Origin: Setaria digitata
Taxonomy: Eukaryota > Nematoda > Chromadorea > Rhabditida > Setariidae
Reading direction: 5' to 3'
NCBI GenBank assembly: GCA_003640385.1
Contig: RCAB01000628.1
Span: 1 to 31,596 of the forward strand
Length of the DNA stretch: 31,596 nucleotides
A program made the position numbers and the translations under genes. The first letter of the stretch is position 1. The number at the start of each line of letters is the position of its first letter. The notes beneath the pieces are model-generated. The model saw nothing but the letters and a program-made list of their open reading frames with translations. It had not been told where the DNA came from and did not search any database. This document shows positions 1 through 9,805 of this stretch, in pieces.

Positions 1-862
1 GGAAAGGAGTATTGCATTTAAATTACCATGAAAATAATCCATAAAATAATCTAGGGATATTCTTAATGTCTAAGTTGTTTGAAGGAATACTGAAAAATTG
101 TGTGTTTCTGCAAATGATTTGGAAACGCGAAAAAAAAAAAAAAAAAAAAAAAAGTAAGACATGATTGATATGATCATGATAGGTTATCATCAATGACAGA
201 CAAACTAATCATAAAATCTTCTCAACAAAAACATATCTATTAGATTAAATTGTTAGCAGCATTTGTCGTTCTAGGAGTGGACTGCTACTAAATGCCGGAA
301 TGCATCTACCCCGATGTAACAAGACTTTTTCCCGAATGAAGCAACGAGAAGCATAAACCGGAAGAATATCAGGAAGGGTATGAAATGGTTCAAAGAGAAA
401 AAATTGGAAAGTGAAAAAAAAAAAAACGATAGTTGTCAGGAATAGTACAAGTCACCATTATGTCATATAGGATGTCGTAATATAAAGGGAAACTGGAAGT
501 AGTCTGTATAGTTTTTGTATTTCAGTATCCACGATTAAAATCAATGATGATCAATTGATTCGATCAAAAAATCACCACATAAGCTTTTCAATAATGCAAT
601 TAAGAAATGTAACTGCAAAAATCACATGAAGAAAAAATTTAGTAAACTGGATGGTAGGAAAGCTAGCTCTCAAGGCTTTTGATCAGTCTAGGATTACTTA
701 CAAGATCAGATGAGTGACCAGGGGAAGCGTTAGGAACGTGTCATCCACCGGATAGACATATTATATAAAGAAGCAGCAGTGAACCTCTTCCGTAACAGTT
801 GACCTTTTATCAACGCGTGCTTTGTTACTGTAGTATCTTCAGAACTTTCTCAGCAGCAAAAA
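1..862. other. Intergenic, mixed-composition stretch without a recognised gene
   Basis: Downstream side of the calponin gene. It contains an A-run of about 22 bases near 131. Two sections, 250-400 and 660-860, are less AT-rich and less repetitive than the surroundings. The second has a TATATAAAG box at 762-770. A minus-to-plus search by eye found only short open frames, such as one from 292 broken by stops. No gene is supported. Confidence 0.5.
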
Positions 863-1158
863 AGATATGAGGTAGGATGTCGTAGAAAAATAAGCCAAGA
901 GAAAAGTCCTGTTCCCTCCACTCAGATCCCTACTTTCAACAAGCCTAGCTACATCAGATAATGATGATGATAAACGATACAGGGATGGTATTTCGGGAAC
1001 AAAAGCAAAAAGATATGAGGTAGGATGTCGTAGAAAAGTAAGCCAAGAGAAAAGTCCTGTTCCCTCCACTCAGATCCCTACTTTCAACAAGCCTAGCTAC
1101 ATCAGATAATGATGATGATAAACGATACAGGGATGGTATTTCGGGAACAAAAAAGAAA
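863..1158. repeat. Two-copy tandem duplication, 148-bp period
   Basis: The block beginning AGATATGAGGTAGGATGTCG at 863 recurs at 1011 and continues nearly identically (GATGATGATAAACGATACAG, GGGATGGTATTTCGGGAACA) to about 1152. The copies differ mainly in A-run length. They are adjacent with no N between them. Confidence 0.9.
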
Positions 1159-1314
1159 GAAAAGAAGGAAGGAGCGCACTTCCTCTTCAGCTGTTTTTTT
1201 TTTTTTTTTTTCCCACATTTGTTCGAAAAGAAAAGCAAAGAATTTCAAGTATTGGAATGATTTTGTAAAAGTTGACGCAATAAATTCTTCTCAAATATGC
1301 ATAATTGTATTTTG

Positions 1315-1359
<45 letters not shown>

Positions 1360-1360
1360 N
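1315..1360. repeat. 45-base A run ending in N
   Basis: An uninterrupted run of A from 1315 to 1359 followed by N at 1360. It probably marks where the assembly could not cross a homopolymer; the true length is unknown. Confidence 0.95.
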
Positions 1361-2876
1361 TTTACTGATAAATGACAATTTTAGACATTGAAAAAATAAA
1401 GGAAGAAAAAAAAAAAAATTGTTTAAAGAAATGATTGAGTGTTTTTTGGGATAAAAAAAATGATGTTTGAGATTTAACATGATGTAACGCTGCTTACGTA
1501 AAATTTGAACATTAACAATATAGCTATTGAGAAATTTGATATATTTGCGTGATCATCGGTTTTTTTTTTTTTTTTTGTTTTTCCTTTTTTATTTGTTCGA
1601 ATAATAATGATAAAGCATTTCGTAGAAATGTTTGTGTTAAAAGGCAAAAAAAAACGAAAGAAAAAAAATGTTCACTTTTATCATTCATTGGTTTTTTTTT
1701 TTTTTTTTTTTTTACTGATAATAAATGAAATTGTTGCAATTGTGACTAAAAATATTCGAAATTAACGGAAACTCATTGAATACCTAAAACGTTTAATTCT
1801 TAAGTCTTCTATATTCATTGTTTCATACATTCTTTCAGGCTTATAATCCAAATTCTAGCTTTTGCTTTTTTTTTTTTTTTTTTTTTTTTTTTTCAATTTA
1901 TTTGACCAAAATCAAAAGAATTATATCGAATGTAGCTGCATCTGTTGTAGCGTGAAATTATGCAAAAAATCCTTCGTCAAATATGATGTGAGATGTGTGA
2001 TATGACGTAAAACAGTACAATTTTTATGTAATCAAAAATGTTGAATAGCTAATTAGAAAAAGAAAAAAAAATTTATGAACCATTTATTTTGCTTCAGTAT
2101 GCCATTTTAAGAAATGTTGACACTTTAAGAATCTAGATCATAAGCCATATGGTACACTAATTTTTTCAATTTTCAGATGCTACTTGAAGTTTTACAGTCC
2201 TTTTGAATCAGCTTCTTCTTCATTAGATCTCCATTCCGTTTTGTTATTCGAAAAAAAAAAAAAAAAAAAAATCTCGGCGATTCGTATATCGCTGATATGT
2301 ATAATTCGAACAGTAAGCTTTCTGAAGCTTTCAAATTCAGATGATAAATTCTTATTCTTAATCGATGCAATGCATAGAGTGTATGTATCTCATCTAAAAA
2401 TTTGCTTAGTTAAAAAAATATTGTATAAAATATCATGTTGTGCCTCAACTAGAATTGCTATCAGTTTTCACAGTTTATTTGATGGATATTTTTTTTTACA
2501 TGATAATTAATTGTTTCTTTGATGTATCTCTACCTATCGGCAATATTTTATTCACTGAGACAAATTTTTTTTTTTTTTTTTTAATACAAATTTGAAAACA
2601 AAATTCAGTCATTTTAAAATTCATTCAATTGATACATTTCTTCTTATTATCTCATAATTTCTACAAGCCTTCTATAATCTGTTGTTTTCTTCCAGTTGAA
2701 TTTTTTCTTTAGCTGAAATACTTTTGAAACAATTGTGCTGCTCTCCTCATTTTCGAAAAAAAAAAAAAAAAAAAAAAAAAAGAAAGAAAAAACAAAGCGA
2801 AATAACAGTAATCTCTAAAATCCATACATCAGATGTTAATAATTTGAAAAAGTTAAAAAGTGATAGAAAGAGAAAA
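1361..2876. other. Intergenic, homopolymer-rich
   Basis: AT-rich DNA with T runs near 1560, 1690 and 1866-1893 and A runs near 1408, 2250 and 2757. The longest open frames are built from these runs and look spurious. I see no gene here. Confidence 0.6.
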
Positions 2877-2882
2877 TTTATT
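2877..2882 (-). terminator. Candidate poly(A) signal of the calponin gene
   Basis: AATAAA on the minus strand, about 150 bases beyond the stop codon of the distal last exon (3035). It is a plausible 3' end for the longer isoform. In such AT-rich DNA the hexamer is common by chance, so this is weak on its own. Confidence 0.35.
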
Positions 2883-3034
2883 TTACATTATTATTTTTAA
2901 GAAACTGTGGAAAACAATGATCGAAACTTTTACATTTTCAAAGCAATATTTGTGGATGCAAATTATCCTTTCTAAAATATTAAATTCTTCAACAAGAAAA
3001 GGAATAGAAAAAGCAGGTTAAAGAATGAATTATT

Positions 3035-6000
3035 TCACAATTGCGGGATTTTGTAGCCGAAATCTTGTTTGATGATGTTAGGATATGGTTTACCATCCTT
3101 TTGCATCTGCAAATTATACAATAAAATAATAAAAAAAATTATTAAAAAAAAAAAAAACCGGATATTTTTCATCTCTGCTTATGGATAGAACAGAAATTTT
3201 GAGAAATATTTGCTTCAGTAATGAATGAGTAAAATTATTATTTTCTTTATTTCCAGGCAGTTTTTTTCTTTTTTTTTCTTTCTTTTTTTTTGATATTCCA
3301 AAATTCAATCGGGTAATAAATTCAGCTTGTCGGAATTGTTAGATTTCAACCGGAGAATGGATTCGATTTGCCAGCTTGTTGCAGCTGAAAAAATTAGTGA
3401 AAATGGCAATGGTGAATTAGTTTGGTTAAATTCTGGATAACAGTAGTGGACAGAAATTTAGTGAATAAGTCTGTGCAACTAATTAAAATTGTGACTATTT
3501 TTTTTTTTTTAATTTTAATTATTATTGTGAATTGAATAGTAGGAAAACTCTGAAATGTTACAATTGTGACGATAAGTTGATGTGAAAATGAGCGAATATT
3601 TTACTAGGTAATTATTGCTAGGTAAATCAATTACCTAGTTGTCCGATTGCTTAAAGAGTGTCCAAAAAGAAAACACGAAAAATTGTGCGTAAATGGATAA
3701 GTTTAAAAACTAATGCATGAAAATGGTGAAGCATGCAAAGAGTTTTTGTAAACTTTGATAAATTATATTGCTGCATTGTTGATACCACTTTAAACCACTT
3801 GCTAATTAATAATTTTTGCAGTAGTAGTCGAGTAAATATATGAACTGTCTCCAATTGTTCCACTTGTTACAAGATTGAGTTAGTTAAACTACAAATTGTT
3901 TCAGTTTTGTTAAAAAAAAAAAAAAAAAAAAACTATCAAAATGTCGTAGTTAGATGAAAATTAGATGCATTCAGAAAAAAAAAAAAAAAAAAAGGAAGAA
4001 AGAAAAAATCTAGGGACTATTTAATTTGAAAGGTGCAAGAAAAAAGACAGGAAATGGGAAAAGAAAGCTGAATGAAAATTTAGGACGATAGTTGAGAAGA
4101 ATTTAGAATGAATATTTCTAATTATCTCATAGTTTCTGGAAAAAAAAAAAAAGAAAAATTAAATGTCGTGATATGTAAGAGTTGATAATATTTAGTTGTT
4201 TTTTAGAAATTTCCTTTACAAAGGACTGCTAAAATAATTTGTGAAATTTTAGTAATTGTGGAAAAAAAAAAAGGAAAACTCTTCATTTTTCTCTTGAAAA
4301 AGATAGCAAACCTTTCGGCCAAGTGATAAAAGTGTAACGCAAACAGAGAATAGGTCACGACCCTCGAAAAGGTCAACAGATTGAAAAGTTTCTTCGGTTG
4401 GTACACCCATCTTTTTAGCCCATGCAACAAATGCATTAATATTTTCCATGCAAGCAAAATTTGAAATTGGCTTCTGAATCTTTTTTATAGCATCTGGCTC
4501 AATACCATTTGCTAATCTGAAATAAAAAGAGTAAATTTTGCAGTAATAACTGTTTTAAATTTATTACTCAAACAGAATTGGCTAAAGAAGCCTAAACAAT
4601 TATCAGATTTGTTTGGGGCTAGTTAAGTTAATTGAAAAGAAATTTTGAAAATTTTTCGTTTTTTGCGGGATAGAATAATATTTTAGAGGAATAAAATGAA
4701 TTAATTTGGATGGAAAAAGGCACTGAAGATTTTAGTGAGTGGAACAAAAAAAAAAAGAAAAAAATGAATCAAAGGATAAAATTAAAATTGGAAATGTTAT
4801 TCGAGAAGATTTTTCTTCTTTTTTTTTTTTTTTAAATCCAATAAGTTTTTTCTCAACAGAAATATAACACAATTTTGCTACTAATTGAGACTAATTGTAA
4901 CACATAAAATTCCTGGCCTATTTTATTTGATCGAGAAATGTACAAAACATGTGCCCAGGTAATTAAATAACTTTATCTCATTTAAATGATATATCATTAA
5001 CATTTATCATTTGTTAACTTTTATCTAACATTTTATTGGTCTGATAATTTGTTGACTTACATAAAACCGTAAAAATCATAAACTTGTTAATGTTATTTTT
5101 TAGTTTTTCTATTTCTTTTTCTTTTTTTTTTTTTAATGTAACAAAGAAATACTCAGTATTACGCCACATTTTTCTCAAAGAAAAGAGGAAAATGTGTTGA
5201 AATTTTAAAAGGATGATTAAAATTAATAAGAAAAGTTAGACTTAATTAAATGATAATAGTTTAAATTAAATGGTAATAGGAAAATTCCTCAAACTAAGCT
5301 TCTCTTTTATTTCCGGCGAAACTTTTCGTCATAATTCGAATTAAATAAATAATACTTGCGGTCCTTAAATTGGTATTTATTAATATGCAAAATTAGCTAA
5401 AATTCAATTGAATTCTATTGCATTTTTGTTTTTTATTTCACTGTTAAATATCGTTGAGAACTTTGAAAAGTGACTGTTCTGATTCAAATTTCTGATTACC
5501 TTTACTTTGTTTAAAAAAAAAAAAAAAAAAGGAAAATGAAGAGAAGCAAATTAGAGAATGATAAAATTTAATCAATCTTACTGATAATATAGATGTGGCT
5601 AATTGCTAACTTTCACATTAAAAGTTTAGTGGCATAATTTGAAAATGAGCAAAGAAGTTATCAAAATTTTTTCCTTACTGTAACAATTTTGTTTTAAGCA
5701 TTATTTAAATTTGATTTATTTTTTTTATTCAAAAAACCATTTAGTCAAATTTCACACTTAAATTTAATCAAGAATTTAAGAAAAAAAAAAGGAAAGTATT
5801 AATTTTTAATTACACCAATAATAAATACTTCATAAACTTGTTTCATTAAATTTTGAAAAATAAATTGATCAAAAACTTTTATAATCCAGAATAACAATAA
5901 AAAGAAATCAATAATAACTTAATTTAAAAAAAAATTAAAAGAATATAAAAATCATAATTTAATTACTTGCAAAGAAGTGTTCCATCTTTTAATAATTTTG

Positions 6001-6844
6001 AAAAATTTTCAGGTGTTCCTTCGGTTGAAATATTTTCACCACTCATCTTCTTGATCCATTCTAACAAACCTTGTGCTTCATCACCATTGAATTTTGACGC
6101 TTGCTAAAAGTACTCAAATTTATTACACAAATACAAACACGTAATTAAAAAATATCAGTTAGCAATTCCTATCAAACTGTTCATTAATTTTAGCTTATAT
6201 TTCATTTTCTTTTTTTTTTTTTTCTTACAACCTTTTTAATTTCTTATTTTATTGTTTTAAAACGCTATCATATCAGGAAACAAATTTATCATTAATTAAG
6301 AAGAATTAATTAATTTTATTCCTACTTTTCATTTTGCTAAATTAAAAAGCTGCTCAAAATCAAAATTTTAAAATTTTAAAAGTGCACAAAATGAAAACAG
6401 CTAAGCAGTATTAAAGTTTTTGAGAAATTGCAAAAGAAATTTCACTTGTGAATCATAAAAGATAATAATAGCAAAATATAAATAAGTATTGGCACACATA
6501 TCAAACAAATAAGCATAAAAAGAAATTTCTAAAAAATTTTTTAAAAATTTAAAACGCGTTCTTGTTGTATTTAAAAAAAAAAAATTTTTTTATTTTTTTT
6601 GAATTAATTATTTTCTTCAAAAAAAAAAAAGATTAAAAACACATAACAAAAAAAAGAATATTATTTCAGATTTTGATGAAATTATTATTGTTGTTTTTCT
6701 TCATACTAATTTCGGGTTGTTTATTCAATTAAACTAGCTAGTATTTCAAATTCCAAATTCAATTTATTCAAATGATTTAAATATTTGTCTTACCTTTTGC
6801 ATAACAGCAAAGCCGATGCCACCAGCTGTCGTACGAGTTGACAT
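3035..6844 (-). CDS. cpn-3: Calponin-homology domain protein, CPN-3/transgelin type, with alternative last exons
   Basis: Small single-CH-domain actin-binding protein, expected on thin filaments or cortical actin in muscle and other contractile cells. Exons read on the minus strand: 6844-6794, 6103-5967, 4516-4312, then either 3384-3346 or 3106-3035. All junctions are GT-AG and keep frame. The shared part is 131 residues: a short N-terminus ([14 protein letters not shown]), then the CH domain from about residue 24, including [41 protein letters not shown] and the family signature [15 protein letters not shown], ending LLSLGRK. One last exon adds [12 protein letters not shown] (143 aa in total), the other [10 protein letters not shown] plus 13 more residues (154 aa). 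No calponin CLIK repeats follow, which fits the short nematode CPN-3 class. The start is supported by a TTCTAG acceptor three bases before the ATG. The family assignment is secure; the symbol is from memory of the C. elegans protein and less certain. Confidence 0.9.
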
Positions 6845-6847
6845 TTG

Positions 6848-6850
6848 CTA
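6848..6850 (-). promoter_or_regulatory. Probable spliced-leader trans-splice acceptor of the calponin gene
   Basis: On the minus strand the sequence reads TTCTAG, then CAA, then the ATG of the calponin gene. An acceptor only three bases from the start codon, with no exon visible just upstream, is typical of spliced-leader addition in nematodes. An unseen 5' UTR exon upstream would look the same. Confidence 0.55.
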
Positions 6851-7260
6851 GAATTTGATAAAAAATAAATAAATAAATAAAAATGAATCTTTTTAAAAAA
6901 AAAGAGGTATAACTATGTATTGGTATAAAAATGAAGAAGCAGTTAAGTTCGAGATCTCGACTAGATAGATCGAGAATGTGTATTCAGTGAAAGCAGCTGC
7001 TAAAGAAATGAATGGATTGGAAATGTGTAAAGTAAGATTAAGGTTGTGATGATGGTGGTATATGTGCGCTGTGCTTTGCTCAGCAAGTTGAAAATAGCAG
7101 GTCAGGATGACTGGATATATAGCTTTGAGCAGGAGCTCGAGCTCAAACCTTAAGCTTAAAATATTTATATTAATGGGCGTTTGCTTCCTCATCAGTTCAA
7201 TTGGTTAGCGGTTTTTGCGGAGGAAACACCCACACACCGAAAAGAAATTGAGGAAGTTAG
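6851..7260 (-). promoter_or_regulatory. Likely promoter region of the calponin gene
   Basis: The 400 bases upstream of the calponin start are less homopolymeric than the rest and include two perfect 12-bp palindromes, TCGAGATCTCGA (6949-6960) and GAGCTCGAGCTC (7133-7144), and a C/G-rich tract near 7225-7240. Location and composition suggest regulatory DNA; no specific factor site was identified. Confidence 0.3.
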
Positions 7261-7599
7261 CAGTTTATTCTTTCAAATTTTGTTTTTATTTTTTTCAAAG
7301 AATTTAAAAAAAAAAAAAAAAAAAGAGAGAGAGAAGGACAAACGGAGAAAAAATAAGAAAGATTTAAATAATTTTTGAGTAAAGAAGACGAAAAAAAAAA
7401 AAAAGAAACTTATTATGAATAGAAATAGAAAAGATTGAAAATTCGTTAATTTAAATTGATGAATTTTTTCTTTTCTTTTCTTTTTTTTTTTTAGAAGAAT
7501 TTACAAAAAACAAATTCTATTTTTAATGCATTTTTTCATCTTAACAATTAATTAATTAATTAATTCAGTTCATTGTCTTCTGATTCACACACAATCAAA

Positions 7600-7950
7600 A
7601 ATGATTATTCTCAACTTCGCTTTCTTTATGATTCGTTTTTTCACTACACTATGATGATGAATCATCTCTATCTTCATCACGACTCATCCTTGTACTATGA
7701 TTCTTATTTACCCAATATTATGATTCATCGTTGTTTATGATCTCCTTCCTCATGTTGAATCATGATTCGCTAGTCCCCATAACACTATTCTGGCCTACGT
7801 AATTTTGCACTTAATTTATCGTTGTATTACGATTATCTTTTGGCAAAATCATGATTCGCTTGCTCTGCATTGCATTCTGGCCTATTTGATTCTGTTCATA
7901 ATTCATCGTTGTATTGTAATTATATCGTGATTACCCCACTATATATATAA
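7600..7950. repeat. Degenerate ATGATTC-type repeat with an 89-bp sub-duplication
   Basis: Many imperfect copies of ATGATTC(A/G)TC occur here. Two longer diverged copies start AATCATGATTCGCT at 7758 and 7847, sharing also ATTCTGGCCTA and ATCGTTGTATT. It is an old, decayed minisatellite-like array. Confidence 0.7.
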
Positions 7951-9805
7951 TTCGCATCACATCCGCCATTTTCATCTATTTGTGTCATACGTGTTGGCCA
8001 AGCTCATACCGATTAGCCAAGCTCGCAGGAATAAACCATTTCATATTTGGCTTTTTTGTCTGAATGCATCTTGTTAAACCTTTGCTACAAAAGATCGCTT
8101 TTGTTTTTTTTCTATATTTAGAGAATCAATTCCTCTAATTATTGATGGTAATTCCGGGATATCGCGGGTATCATTCTCAAACATTTATTTGCCTTCTCCA
8201 AAAGAGGTCGAGTTAAATATCGCAAACTTATCATTCGTCGTGTCTTAATAAAGAATTCACCAGTAACTATGTTGCGAAGAACGAACAACTGCTACTGCTT
8301 TGAAGTTTCACTTCTTCTAAACTTTTAATTTAAAAAAAAAGGAAATCTTTTCCAAAGTACATTCTCTTACCTTTTTTTTTTTTTTTTCTCTCTCATCGTT
8401 CTACCTTTCGACAATTCTGTCTCAGCGGAAAAAACAGAATTGGTTATAAGTTTGAAATTTTGAATATGGAAGAAAAAATTTCTGTTGCAGCTTTTGAAAA
8501 TCGCATTTAGTACATAATTAGCATAATGTCAATGTTTGTTTTAATCAATTAAGACTAATCCTCAGTTTTTTAATAGATAAATTTCTCAATTATAATTTCA
8601 ATTTTTTTTTTTTTCGAAACAATGATGAGATTAACGAGCATCTTTCTTATAGCATTTTTGAGCTTCGATAATTGCAATTAAATTTTACTCACAGTAATAT
8701 TCAATGCTGATATCAGCATTGATACCTATGATATCACTTTTGATAATATTTGCTAAATATTTTTGCAGGTTATTCTGCACCTATCAATAATTATCTGTCA
8801 CAGGATAATGATCATAAAGCTAATTTAAAGTGATAACTGTAAAGCAAGCATTCTAAAAAAAAAAGAAAGAAAAAAAAAGAAAAGGAAAATGCTCATTTCA
8901 TCAGTTCGTTTGATAATACTGCAAATTAAATTAATCACAATAATTTATTCAGTTATAAAATCCATTGAAATTACCTTTCTTTTCACATAAACTGCAATAA
9001 CATTGAGCAAAAATTTGAAAAAAGAACTGAACTTGCTGGCCACCCTATATAACCGATCAAGGTAACATAGGTAAACTGACAACAGTAGCCTAGGAGCCTA
9101 GTTCTCATTCCAGTAGAAGGACCGGATCCTGAGACGAACATCCAATTACGAGCTTTTTAACCACATACACTTTGAGAGCTGGAATTTACCGCGGCATAAA
9201 TAAAGGAAAGAGAAAAGACATAAATAAATATTAAAAAAAAAAGAAAGAAAAATATTAATACAAATGAAATGAGTCAAATTACAATTATCATTATGGCAAT
9301 TTAAAACAAAACACCTTTCTTCAATACTAACTATCTGAAATTAAATACATTTTGTGATTTATATTTTCATTTTGATGATTATTCCTTTCACTATTTCAAT
9401 TTGACATACAAATATTAGAATGTAAAAAAAAAAAAATAAAATGAAATCTGGCAAATCATATCAGTGAAAATTGTTAATTAATTAGATTAAGAAATGTTTT
9501 TTAATTCATTAAAAAAAAAAAACTACAATAGATGGGTTTTTTTTTTTTTGCTTGATATTAGTTTAATGAATCTCCGTGGAAAAAGATGGCAAGTTAAAAT
9601 TGCTTCTTCACAGGACCGGAGACCTGATAAAGATTAGAAGATTAGCCATAGGGATTTATCAGAACAAGATTATTATCTTTTATCATAAAATTTCAACACT
9701 ATCTTTTTTTTTTTTTCTTTGCTAATTATAAAAACATTCAACACACTTATATTATTCATGAAGCATTTGCATTATTCTAGCAAAATTTAGAAAATTTTCA
9801 ATAAT
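7951..9805. other. Intergenic between the RhoGAP-like and calponin genes
   Basis: Mostly AT-rich with A/T runs near 8333, 8372, 8601 and 9423. Two stretches stand out by composition: 8120-8300, holding a 49-codon open frame on the minus strand, and 9040-9200, a GC-richer island with CCCTATATAACC. Neither could be tied to a known gene. Confidence 0.5.

Noticed and set aside
7181..7378. 65-codon plus-strand frame beginning MLPHQFNWLAVFAEE
   Set aside because: The second half is Lys-rich homopolymer translation and the first half overlaps the presumed calponin promoter; no splice or family support.
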